32,795 nucleotides of DNA from Verrucomicrobia subdivision 6 bacterium (GTDB taxonomy: Bacteria > Verrucomicrobiota > Verrucomicrobiia > Methylacidiphilales > Verrucolacustridaceae), in contig CAMBGW010000002.1 of NCBI GenBank assembly GCA_945866245.1, forward strand, positions 1 to 32,795, in the 5' to 3' direction. Position numbers and translations under genes: made by a program. The notes beneath the pieces were generated by a model, which was given only the letters and a program-made list of their open reading frames with translations, made no database searches and was not told where the DNA came from. Shown piece by piece: positions 8,581 to 15,460 of the stretch (position 1 is the first letter of the stretch; every line of letters begins with the position of its first letter).

Positions 8581-8655
8581 TCCGGAGTAGCTCAGCGGTA
8601 GAGCGATGCACTGTTAATGCATTGGTCGCTGGTTCGATCCCAGCCTCCGGAGCCA
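8581..8655 (+). tRNA. tRNA-Asn (anticodon GTT)
   Basis: A full cloverleaf can be drawn. Acceptor arms are TCCGGAG (8581-8587) and CTCCGGA (8645-8651). The D arm is GCTC-AGCGGTA-GAGC, the anticodon arm ATGCA-CTGTTAA-TGCAT with anticodon GTT, and the T arm GCTGG-TTCGATC-CCAGC. The discriminator is G and the CCA end is encoded (8653-8655). Eight T residues follow at 8657-8664 and could serve as the termination signal. Confidence 0.97.
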
Positions 8656-8681
8656 ATTTTTTTTCATATTCTGAAACTTGA

Positions 8682-8758
8682 TGGTGCACCCGGCCAGGGT
8701 CGAACTGGCAACCTTCGGCTTCGGAGGCCGACACTCTATCCAGTTGAGCTACGGGTGC
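8682..8758 (-). tRNA. tRNA-Arg (anticodon CCG)
   Basis: On the reverse strand the acceptor arms are GCACCCG and CGGGTGC, closing the cloverleaf with discriminator A and an encoded CCA (8682-8684). The anticodon arm is TCGGC-CTCCGAA-GCCGA, giving anticodon CCG (reads CGG). The T arm contains TTCGACC. It lies tail to tail with tRNA-Asn, 26 bases apart, and downstream of the MORN-repeat gene on the same strand. Confidence 0.96.
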
Positions 8759-8808
8759 TTCTGGGAATGAAATCCTAATCCCACCTGCCGATCGGTTCAA
8801 GACCCCCC

Positions 8809-9468
8809 CTAACCTGTCTCCTCACTCGCCTTTCCATTTTTAAAAAATGCTTTTTTGTCCGGTGCTCCACTTTCCTTCCACTCCACCCACCAACCGTCCG
8901 GAACCCCTTTTTTATAGTTCGTCTCCTGCCTTTTTTTTCCACTTTCCCACCAGACAACAAAGGTTCCACTTCTCTCCCCCTGCTCATACGTTCCCACTCC
9001 CTTCCGATTCCCACTGGTAAACCACGTCTCCACGGCTCCATGTCGCTTGCCCGCACGCCAAGAGGTTCGCCGCTGCATTTTCCCATTTGGATACCACTCC
9101 GTCGCGGGCCCATCGGGTAACCCTTGGTGAAAGCGCGTTTCTTGAACCAACTGCCCCTTCGCATTCCAAAGCCTCGCCCGCCCCTCCCGCACCCCTTTTT
9201 CAAAATGCGCTTCTCCCTCCATCTGCCCATTCGCAAACCAGCTCCGATAGGCCCCGTGCATCCGCCCCTGCCAAAACTCTGCCTCGGTCTTTTTCCCGGC
9301 CACTTGAGTGACCGCCGCCCCACTGAAAGGCTCCTTCTCACCCTGCCGATAAAACAGATCCCCTCGCCCTTTCAACTCGCCCGCAGGAACCACCTCTCCT
9401 GAGCGCTCCATTCCCAAAGCCACTACTCCCGCCAAGAGACACAATGATATAAATATTTTCGAACTCAA
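8809..9468 (-). CDS. Secreted protein with six MORN-like (YwqK-type) repeats
   Basis: I start this gene at the TTG at 9468, because that TTG overlaps the stop of the upstream gene as TTGA and directly precedes a good signal peptide (SSKIFISLCLLAGVVALG). The frame stays open further upstream, but that sequence is not signal-like. The mature 219-residue protein carries six consecutive repeats of exactly 24 residues (71-94, 95-118, 119-142, 143-166, 167-190, 191-214). Each has a pattern like (D/H/E)G..-..W...G....-.....G. This is the MORN_2 variant repeat found in YwqK-family proteins. These proteins have been annotated as antitoxin-like, but no toxin is evident here. It probably folds into an elongated beta-hairpin ladder in the periplasm or at the surface. 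Function unknown. Confidence 0.72.
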   Translation of the reverse strand: MSSKIFISLCLLAGVVALGMERSGEVVPAGELKGRGDLFYRQGEKEPFSGAAVTQVAGKKTEAEFWQGRMHGAYRSWFANGQMEGEAHFEKGVREGRARLWNAKGQLVQETRFHQGLPDGPATEWYPNGKMQRRTSWRAGKRHGAVETWFTSGNRKGVGTYEQGERSGTFVVWWESGKKRQETNYKKGVPDGWWVEWKESGAPDKKAFFKNGKASEETG

Positions 9469-9818
9469 TGGGCTAGGCCAGCCAAAACCGTTACCCGATG
9501 GGTGATCTGCACCAGATTTTCGGGCACGATCCGCTCCGCCGTGATCGTGGGATGCAACTGGTCCGGCCGTGCGTCCAGCTTGATTCCCGGCTCGTACTCG
9601 TCCGAAAAAATCAGATCGTTGACGTAATCCCGTCCGCCGTTTCTTCCGGTCCATTTCCAATATAAGTCCCTTAATTTTCGCTCCGATTCAATCAAGATTA
9701 CTGAAACCACCGTTCCTTTCAATTTCATCGTCAACTCTCGATACGCAGGAAACCACGTGGGGGGCTCGGTGAGCTCCCCGCGAATGATCAGCGTGGGTTG
9801 GCTGCTCAGATTTCGCAC
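9465..9818 (-). CDS. Hypothetical protein, start uncertain
   Basis: A 117-residue protein from a GTG at 9818, of no family I recognise. It has alternating beta-strand-like segments (for example TLIIRGEL, MKLKGTVVSVILIE, NLVQITHRVTVLAG) and the motif YVNDLIFSDEYEPGIKLD. The same frame stays open upstream to a stop at 9911-9909. The upstream residues SEVRIAVRNLSSQ look like a continuation of the same fold, so the real start may lie further up at a non-standard codon, or the N-terminus may be lost. The stop overlaps the TTG start of the MORN-repeat gene, which supports the frame. Probably a small periplasmic or envelope beta-protein acting with its neighbour (inference). Confidence 0.5.
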   Translation of the reverse strand: MRNLSSQPTLIIRGELTEPPTWFPAYRELTMKLKGTVVSVILIESERKLRDLYWKWTGRNGGRDYVNDLIFSDEYEPGIKLDARPDQLHPTITAERIVPENLVQITHRVTVLAGLAH

Positions 9819-9874
9819 CGCGATTCGAACTTCGCTCCCCGCAGAACTTTGGCAAGCCCCTTCCCACCCCCCTG

Positions 9875-10390
9875 ATGCCGTTTGCCGATTGCCCTCTTTT
9901 TCGCCATCCTAAACCGGTGATACGCACTACTCATCCTCATCCTCGGACCCGCGCCGCAACCCGCCCTTTGTCCCAGGAGATTGTCCGGATTCTCCGCTTC
10001 GGATTTGTCGGTGGCTTTGGCACCCTGCTCAATGCCCTCCTCATGTGGGGACTTCTCTCCCTTGGCAGCACTTTCTTGGCCCTGAACCCTAGCGGCCACC
10101 GAGTTGCCACGGCCGCAGCCTTCATCGCTTGGATCATCTGCTGTGGGGGAAATTTTCTTTTGAACTCTGCCTGGACCTTTCGGGCCTGGCCCCCCTCTTG
10201 GCACAAAGCCCAGCAGTACTACCTCTCCGCCGCCTTGGCCTTGGTCTTTCAACTCTTTCTTCTAAATTTTCTTCTTCTCGTTCTGGAAACCGATCGCCCG
10301 ATCCAAACTGCTGTCCTCAACGCCGTAGCGGTCGCCACCGGCGCTCTCCTGAACTACCTCTTCGCTTCTCTTTGGGTCTTCCGTAAATGA
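9875..10390 (+). CDS. GtrA-like membrane protein (putative polyprenyl-sugar flippase)
   Basis: A 171-residue protein with four hydrophobic helices, at about 38-62, 75-100, 110-138 and 145-168. The family signature is ILRFGFVGGFGTLLNALLMW at the first helix, with GGNFLLNSAWTF later and a basic end (ASLWVFRK). GtrA-family proteins are thought to move undecaprenyl-phosphate-linked sugars across the inner membrane. The first 30 residues from the ATG are Pro/Arg-rich and unlike the family, so a TTG at 9968 may be the real start. The stop overlaps the deacetylase start (ATGA). It therefore belongs to the same transcript as the deacetylase and the oxidosqualene cyclase. Confidence 0.78.
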   Translation: MPFADCPLFRHPKPVIRTTHPHPRTRAATRPLSQEIVRILRFGFVGGFGTLLNALLMWGLLSLGSTFLALNPSGHRVATAAAFIAWIICCGGNFLLNSAWTFRAWPPSWHKAQQYYLSAALALVFQLFLLNFLLLVLETDRPIQTAVLNAVAVATGALLNYLFASLWVFRK

Positions 10391-11241
10391 AATTCTCTCA
10401 AACTCAATCCAACTTCTACTCACCTCGTGGCGAAGATTTTCCCACCGCTCTCTCCTCCACCACCCACCTAGGAATCGGTGCACATGCGGATGACCTCGAA
10501 ATTCTCGCCTTCCCAGGAATCTCCGCCTGCTATGGCCACGCAAAAAATCGTTTCTCCGGTATAGTCGTCACCGATGGCGCTGGCGCCCCCCGAACCGGTG
10601 CCTTCGCCGCGATGAGTAATGCGGAAATGATTCCCCAACGCCAAAAAGAACAGCGTCAAGCTGCCGATCTCGGACAGTACGCCTCCGTCATCCAACTGGC
10701 TCACCCCAGCAGTGCCGTTCGACAAGCGGATCGATCCCAAGTTGTCGCGGACTTGGTAAAGATCCTCGAATCGACTCGCCCCCATGTCCTCTATCTTCAC
10801 AACCCGGCAGATCGCCACGAAACTCACCTCGCCGTCCTCCTGGCTTGTCTGGAAGCTCTTCATAAAGTTTCTGCTGCGGCTCACCCCAAAGAGATCTACG
10901 GGTGCGAAGTTTGGGGAGATCTCGACTGGGTTCCTGCCTCCCACATCGTGCGACTGCCCTGCCACGCCCCGGCAGCCCTGGGCAGTTCTCTTCTCAACTG
11001 TTTTCAATCCCAGATCGAGGGCGGCAAGCGGTATGATCGAGCCGCGTTGGGGAGGCGCCATGCGCAAGCCACCTTTGGCAACCCAACTCAGCCCGATTCC
11101 GATGAGGAAATTGTTCTGGCACTCGATCTTCGCCCACTTCTTAAAACAAAAAGTTCTCCCACCGAATTTCTTGCCCCCACTCTCGATCTCTTCCGTAAAG
11201 AAACGCTCGCTCGCCTCGAAGCCCTTTCCGCAAAGCCATGA
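10387..11241 (+). CDS. PIG-L/LmbE-family deacetylase
   Basis: A 284-residue zinc hydrolase of the PIG-L type, which removes N-acetyl groups from GlcNAc-containing lipids or small glycoconjugates. The zinc motif is GAHADDLE (H33, D35, D36; family A-H-P/A-D-D), and the distal motif is PADRHETH (D142, H144, H147). LTHPSSA-like and MIPQRQKEQRQAADLG segments match the helix that follows the active-site strand in this family. No signal peptide, so it should be cytoplasmic. It overlaps GtrA upstream and the oxidosqualene cyclase downstream, both as ATGA, a strong sign of coordinated expression. The acceptor is unknown; a glycosylated terpenoid lipid is a reasonable guess from context. Confidence 0.85.
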   Translation: MKFSQTQSNFYSPRGEDFPTALSSTTHLGIGAHADDLEILAFPGISACYGHAKNRFSGIVVTDGAGAPRTGAFAAMSNAEMIPQRQKEQRQAADLGQYASVIQLAHPSSAVRQADRSQVVADLVKILESTRPHVLYLHNPADRHETHLAVLLACLEALHKVSAAAHPKEIYGCEVWGDLDWVPASHIVRLPCHAPAALGSSLLNCFQSQIEGGKRYDRAALGRRHAQATFGNPTQPDSDEEIVLALDLRPLLKTKSSPTEFLAPTLDLFRKETLARLEALSAKP

Positions 11242-13190
11242 AGAATCTGCACTCCTCGGTGACGGAGGCGACCCAACGTCTCCTCGGCTTTCTACAACGC
11301 ACTCAGCTTCCAGACGGCAGCTGGTCCGTCCCGTATACTGGGCCAAACTTTCTTCTTCCGCTCTATGTCATCACTACCTACCTCACTCACCACTCTATCT
11401 TGGATGAGGAGCGACCCCGCTTCGTCGCTGGTCTTCTTCGGCCCCAACTCGCAGACGGATCGATCGGTCTACATGAGGAGTCGGTTCGCGGTGCTGTCTT
11501 TACCAGCGCCATCTCTTACGTCGCCCTTCGCATCCTTGGAGAAAAAGCAAAACGACCGGAGCTGACTCGCCTTCGTGACTGGATTCACGCATCTGGTACC
11601 CCTGTGAAAGCAGCCGCTTGGGGAAAATTTATTCTTTCGATTCTCAATCTCTACGACTGGTCGGGTGTCACCCCTGTCCCTCCTGAACTGTATCTTTTAC
11701 CGAAATGGGTTCCGGTCCAGCCGATCAACATCTCGGGTTATGTCCGAATCGTTTATCTCCCCATGGCCTACTTTTACGGAAGGCGCTGGCAGGCCCCCCT
11801 TGATCCCCTTCTCAAGGAGCTACGCAGTGAACTTTTCCCACAGGGATTCGATCAGATCGATTGGCCCAAGCACCGCGCAGATCTGGCTTCCACCGACCAT
11901 ATTGTGCCGGAAAGTCTCCTCGTTCGGATTGCCATGCCCCTTGTGCGCCAGCTTGAAAAGTTCATTCCTGCCTTTCTTCGCCGTAAAGCTCTCCGTCTAA
12001 CCTACGAGCATATCTGCTATGAGGATGAGCAGTCCGAATACATCCGCCAAGCACCGGTGAACGCCTGCTACAATACGCTGGCACATTTTGTCGAAGGTCA
12101 AACCAATCGACTGCACCGCAGTTGGCAGGAGCTGCCCCGATACCTCTGGAATCATACCGACCACATCGCGTGCCAAGGCTTCACCTCATCCAAAGTCTGG
12201 GACACTGCTTTCACATTGCAGGGTATGACCCATCTGGAATTAAACCTTGCCCCTAAAAAATCGATTCAAGAGGGATGTCGGTACTTAGTGGAAAATCAGG
12301 TGATCGACGAGTTGCCCAACCCCCGACGATACCACCGCCTCCCTCGAAAAGGGGGTTGGCCCTTCAGTGAGCGGAGAAACGGGTGGTCGATTGCTGACTG
12401 CACAGCAGAAAGCTTGCTGGCTCTGGTTGCGGCTCGACCTTTTCTCAATGCACCGACCGCCAAGAGTGTCCTCCAGGATGGAGTCCGCTTTATTTTGAGC
12501 TATCAAAACAGGGATGGAGGCTGGGGAAGTTGCGATCGTGTCGTCGGGCCCCTTTGGATTGAAACCTTCAACGCATCGCATGTTTTTGCCGATATCATGG
12601 TCGACCACTCCTTTGCCGAATGCACCGGCTCGGTCCTTTCGGCACTGGCACTGATTCGCCAGCATGATGCAGAGATGGAACGGGGCGGGGTGGATCGTGC
12701 GATCCAGGAGGGCATTCGCTACTTGAGTGAGACACAACGTCCTGACGGCTCATGGGAAGCGGTTTGGGGAATCTGTTTTAACTATGGGACTTCTTTCGCA
12801 ATTCCCGGCCTTCGCGCGGCGGGTTTGCCGATCGATGATCCTCGAATCGTCCGCGGGCGGAATTTTCTTCTCTCCCAACAGCTAGCAGATGGTGGCTGGG
12901 GCGAGAAACCCGAGTCCTGTCTGGAACGTCGGCCGATTCCGACGTCACACGGTCTGGTCGAACCCACCGCCTTGGCGATCATCGCGCTCCTTGCCAGCGG
13001 CCCCAAAGAAGACCCATCCATTCAAAGAGGATTAGAGTTCCTCATCAAAAATCAGCAAGAGGATGGTGATTTTCCACCTCAACCGATCCCTGGGCTTTTT
13101 TATCGAACCACCCTAATTCGTTACGACCACTATAAGCGCGCCTTTTCCCTGAAAGCCTTCGCTTCCTACTTGAAAAGTGAGTCGCCCTAA
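11238..13190 (+). CDS. osc: Oxidosqualene cyclase (sterol-type triterpene cyclase)
   Basis: A 650-residue cyclase with repeated QW-type motifs (DGSW 26-29, DGGW 426-429, DGSW 503-506, DGGWGE 551-556). It belongs with oxidosqualene cyclases, not squalene-hopene cyclases: the catalytic acid is in IADCTAES (D387, C388) rather than DXDD. The OSC-only stretch AWGKFILSILNLYDW...PPELYLLP lies at 127-155. VYLPMAYFYG (172-181), KVWDTAF (319-325), FAECTGS (459-465, C462) and WGICFNYGTSF (510-520) also match. Y33 in PYTGPNFLLP aligns with human Tyr98. Two residues matching the human deprotonation pair are changed: His232 to Y168 and Tyr503 to C432. It would cyclise 2,3-oxidosqualene at the membrane. Somewhat shorter than eukaryotic OSCs (about 730) at the N-terminus. 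Overlaps the deacetylase gene by ATGA. Confidence 0.9.
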   Translation: MKNLHSSVTEATQRLLGFLQRTQLPDGSWSVPYTGPNFLLPLYVITTYLTHHSILDEERPRFVAGLLRPQLADGSIGLHEESVRGAVFTSAISYVALRILGEKAKRPELTRLRDWIHASGTPVKAAAWGKFILSILNLYDWSGVTPVPPELYLLPKWVPVQPINISGYVRIVYLPMAYFYGRRWQAPLDPLLKELRSELFPQGFDQIDWPKHRADLASTDHIVPESLLVRIAMPLVRQLEKFIPAFLRRKALRLTYEHICYEDEQSEYIRQAPVNACYNTLAHFVEGQTNRLHRSWQELPRYLWNHTDHIACQGFTSSKVWDTAFTLQGMTHLELNLAPKKSIQEGCRYLVENQVIDELPNPRRYHRLPRKGGWPFSERRNGWSIADCTAESLLALVAARPFLNAPTAKSVLQDGVRFILSYQNRDGGWGSCDRVVGPLWIETFNASHVFADIMVDHSFAECTGSVLSALALIRQHDAEMERGGVDRAIQEGIRYLSETQRPDGSWEAVWGICFNYGTSFAIPGLRAAGLPIDDPRIVRGRNFLLSQQLADGGWGEKPESCLERRPIPTSHGLVEPTALAIIALLASGPKEDPSIQRGLEFLIKNQQEDGDFPPQPIPGLFYRTTLIRYDHYKRAFSLKAFASYLKSESP

Positions 13191-13199
13191 ATTGATCCA

Positions 13200-13217
13200 C
13201 TCAGATTTCTGACTGAG
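13200..13217. terminator. Short inverted repeat between convergent cyclase and monooxygenase genes
   Basis: CTCAG (13200-13204) and CTGAG (13213-13217) pair around an 8-base loop in the 50-base gap between the two convergent stops. It could act as a weak bidirectional terminator. There is no T-tract on either side, so the call is tentative. Confidence 0.2.
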
Positions 13218-13240
13218 GAGGATTTGGGGATTAGAAGAGA

Positions 13241-14515
13241 TTACGATTTCGTGCGAACCCAACCGGCCATGGCGTAGGCCATCGGCAGACGTATCCAACT
13301 TGCGATTGAGGCCAGATCGGCACCCATCGTAGTCGTATTATCCCGACCCCTCCACGCACCAATCAGTGCCTTCAAGAATGGCCCTGCGAAGGTGAGGAAC
13401 GAACGACCATTCCCCATCAACAAGCCCATCGTCCGGTCTCTCTCTTTTTGGTCATTGCGCCAAAGGGAAACAACCGCCCGCCGAAGCGATTGGGAAAAAG
13501 CATCCTCTTTCGAGAAGCAGTCATACAAAGCACGAGAAAGTAGCTCGGGCACGCGACAAGCCCTGCGACGACTGCGTGCAAATTCCCGGAAATCTTTTTT
13601 CTCCACAAGCTCCATCGCATCCACCAGCCCATTGGTGATCCCAGTCGCCGTCAACGGATGTGTATGTCCCGCAGCATCCCCAATCAAAACCCGATGCCCG
13701 TTGCCGTAGTCCGCCCGTGCCAAGAAGTGATTGGCCTGCCAACGCAGATGACCACCCCGAATCTGCTCCTCACACGGTTTCCTCCAAACGGGCGGCAGCG
13801 TATCCCGCGTCGCCGCGATGAGCCATTCCGGATCTTTCATTTCTGTTTTATATTTTAAGGGAACATCGACGCAGATGCGGACAACGGAAGGGGCAATTTC
13901 GTATCCCAATAGAAAACTCGGCTTCCCTAAAAAAACATGGCCATATTCCGGATACGGAGCTTTGACTCCTTCCAGAAGGATTCCCGTCATGGCAGACATC
14001 GCCTTGTGGGATCCAGAGCCACGCAAACTTCTCCGCACCACGCTCGACCGCCCATCCGCACCAATCACTCGGCTGGCTTCAACTCTTTCCCCACTCTCTA
14101 AAGTCACGCCAGCGTCATCCACCGACGCAACCCGCACCCCTTGCCGAAATGTTACCCCTTCGGTCTGCGCAACGACTTGCCGCATTTCATCGACCAAATC
14201 TCCGTGATGAAATGCCAAACCCCTCTGCCCTTCCACGTAATCTAATTTTACCGGCGACTCCCCATGCCCGGGATACACCACGAAACCACGCCCTTGGGGC
14301 CTTCCCTGCATCGCCGTGATCGCATCAAATCCCAACTTCTTAAGCGCATCGACCCCTTGCGGATGGAGCCACTCTCCCGCAAAACGTTTTCTACTTTTCC
14401 CCTGTTCCTCAGCCTCCAACAAAACCACTCGCTGGCCCGCCAGCGCATACGCCCGCGCCACCGCACAACCCGCAGGCCCTGCTCCTACCACCACGATATC
14501 TGTGTTTGTTGTCAT
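13241..14515 (-). CDS. sqmo: Squalene monooxygenase (squalene epoxidase) homologue
   Basis: A 424-residue flavoprotein from the ATG at 14515; a TTG lies directly before it. The FAD dinucleotide motif is GAGPAG (11-16). The second FAD motif is GADGRSS (152-158), and the third is GDAAGHTHPLTATG (279-292), matching the eukaryotic epoxidase GD...MRHPLTGGG block. GEWLHPQGVDALKKLG (47-62) matches the epoxidase GELLQPGG segment. GKPSFLLGYEI (197-207) and LSRALYDCFSKEDA (326-339) also resemble squalene epoxidase more than general hydroxylases. A hydrophobic C-terminus (about 375-420) suggests membrane attachment. It would convert squalene to 2,3-oxidosqualene with O2 and reduced flavin, the substrate of the convergent cyclase 50 bases away. 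An AAGGGG ribosome-binding site sits about 11 bases before the start. Confidence 0.8.
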   Translation of the reverse strand: MTTNTDIVVVGAGPAGCAVARAYALAGQRVVLLEAEEQGKSRKRFAGEWLHPQGVDALKKLGFDAITAMQGRPQGRGFVVYPGHGESPVKLDYVEGQRGLAFHHGDLVDEMRQVVAQTEGVTFRQGVRVASVDDAGVTLESGERVEASRVIGADGRSSVVRRSLRGSGSHKAMSAMTGILLEGVKAPYPEYGHVFLGKPSFLLGYEIAPSVVRICVDVPLKYKTEMKDPEWLIAATRDTLPPVWRKPCEEQIRGGHLRWQANHFLARADYGNGHRVLIGDAAGHTHPLTATGITNGLVDAMELVEKKDFREFARSRRRACRVPELLSRALYDCFSKEDAFSQSLRRAVVSLWRNDQKERDRTMGLLMGNGRSFLTFAGPFLKALIGAWRGRDNTTTMGADLASIASWIRLPMAYAMAGWVRTKS

Positions 14516-14586
14516 CAAAATTGCCCCTTCATCCCTAGCACCGATTCTCAGAACACCAAGTAAAAGGAGCCGTGCCCTATGCTAAA

Positions 14587-15078
14587 CTACTCTTGGAGAA
14601 TGAGTTCGATCATCCAGGCTAAGAAGTGAATTTCCACCAAAGCAACTCTTTTATCCCCTTTAGATTTTTCCATAGCACGCACCTCGAGGTCCCCTTCCCC
14701 AAGATCAAACTCCGCTGCCCGACGTAAACGATGATCATTTAATGTCGCCACGAAGGATTCTACCTCATCTCCATCTAAAACCCACCCGCCAGCTTGCCCA
14801 ATCGGCGGAAGACCTTTCATCCAACCCTGAGCCATCTTTTCACGCCCTAGACGAACTTCGTGCAGTCCCTCTACCCAATGGAAAGCATCTTCCCCACGAA
14901 TTCCCGCTTCTCGTAAACCCGCCTGCCGATACCAAACATTACCCACCATAGGATCTAGTTCTGCCGGCGGTGTCCGATAGGCCGCGACCGTACTCTCCAA
15001 AGCTTGTCGTAAAAGCGCCGCCTCCGGAGCCGCCAACTCAAAATGGCGGTTTCCAGAACTTTTTTTTTCGATTCTCAA
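14587..15078 (-). CDS. DUF2017-like protein downstream of clpS
   Basis: A 163-residue protein matching the DUF2017 pattern. An N-terminal LAAPEAALLRQALE segment is followed by an acidic DPMVGNVWY region, a VLDGDEVESFVATLNDHRL block (the family LD..E...W...LND.RL motif) and a final hydrophobic helix VEIHFLAWMIELIL. DUF2017 is known mainly from Actinobacteria, where it also follows clpS. Its start overlaps the clpS stop (ATGA, 15075-15078). Function unknown; the position suggests a role in ClpS-guided proteolysis. Confidence 0.62.
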   Translation of the reverse strand: MRIEKKSSGNRHFELAAPEAALLRQALESTVAAYRTPPAELDPMVGNVWYRQAGLREAGIRGEDAFHWVEGLHEVRLGREKMAQGWMKGLPPIGQAGGWVLDGDEVESFVATLNDHRLRRAAEFDLGEGDLEVRAMEKSKGDKRVALVEIHFLAWMIELILQE

Positions 15079-15383
15079 ACGGGACGAGCCTCGAGCGTCG
15101 ATTGCAATCCGAACTCCTGCAATCGGTGACAGTACATCTCTGCTTTTTCACGAGTCTCCAACGCCACCACACTTTTTCCTAGTTCATGCACCTCCAACAT
15201 ATGTTTTTTTGCTTTCGCTTCATCGAAACCTAAAACTTTCTGAAATACGAATACGACGTAACTCATTAAATTCACCGGGTCGTTCCATACCAATACCTGC
15301 CATCCTTTGGCAAAAGCTTCTGAAAAATCGTTCTCTTGAGTCGGAGATTCAACTGGTGTCTCAATCATCCCTGCGCGCATCAC
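15075..15383 (-). CDS. clpS: ATP-dependent Clp protease adaptor ClpS
   Basis: A 102-residue protein of typical length. The core VLVWNDPVNLMSYVVFVFQK and the H-containing segment MLEVHELGKSVV match the N-degron pocket of ClpS. The flexible N-terminal tail (1-25) is polar, as expected for the part that enters ClpA/ClpC. It delivers proteins with destabilising N-terminal residues to the ClpAP or ClpCP protease. The WNDPVNLMSYV form, with Pro after Asn-Asp, is the actinobacterial-type version rather than the NDDYTPMEFV of proteobacteria. Alternative starts at the second or third Met cannot be excluded. Confidence 0.9.
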   Translation of the reverse strand: MMRAGMIETPVESPTQENDFSEAFAKGWQVLVWNDPVNLMSYVVFVFQKVLGFDEAKAKKHMLEVHELGKSVVALETREKAEMYCHRLQEFGLQSTLEARPV

Positions 15384-15460
15384 TCGAGCTTACTTCCTCC
15401 AGCGCTTTTTTCAATCTGCTTCCCGCATCGCCTTAGGACCAATTCCCGCTACAAAGAGTT

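Noticed and set aside
8581-8758. Integration site or genomic island boundary at the tRNA genes
   Set aside because: Both tRNAs are intact, and no duplicated 3' end, integrase or atypical insert lies next to them.
9469-9660. N-terminal extension of the MORN-repeat protein
   Set aside because: The extra residues are Arg/Gly-rich shadow sequence over the upstream gene; the TTG at 9468 precedes a signal peptide and forms a TTGA overlap.
8809-9818. Toxin-antitoxin pair
   Set aside because: The repeat protein resembles YwqK-type proteins sometimes named antitoxins, but the partner has no toxin motif and the repeat protein carries a signal peptide.
10468-11346. Open frame of about 292 codons on the minus strand opposite the deacetylase
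   Set aside because: No recognisable motif, and it covers a gene with clear zinc-binding residues.
11238-13190. Annotation as squalene-hopene cyclase
   Set aside because: The DXDD acid motif is absent; IADCTAES is present, and the N-terminal third matches oxidosqualene cyclases.
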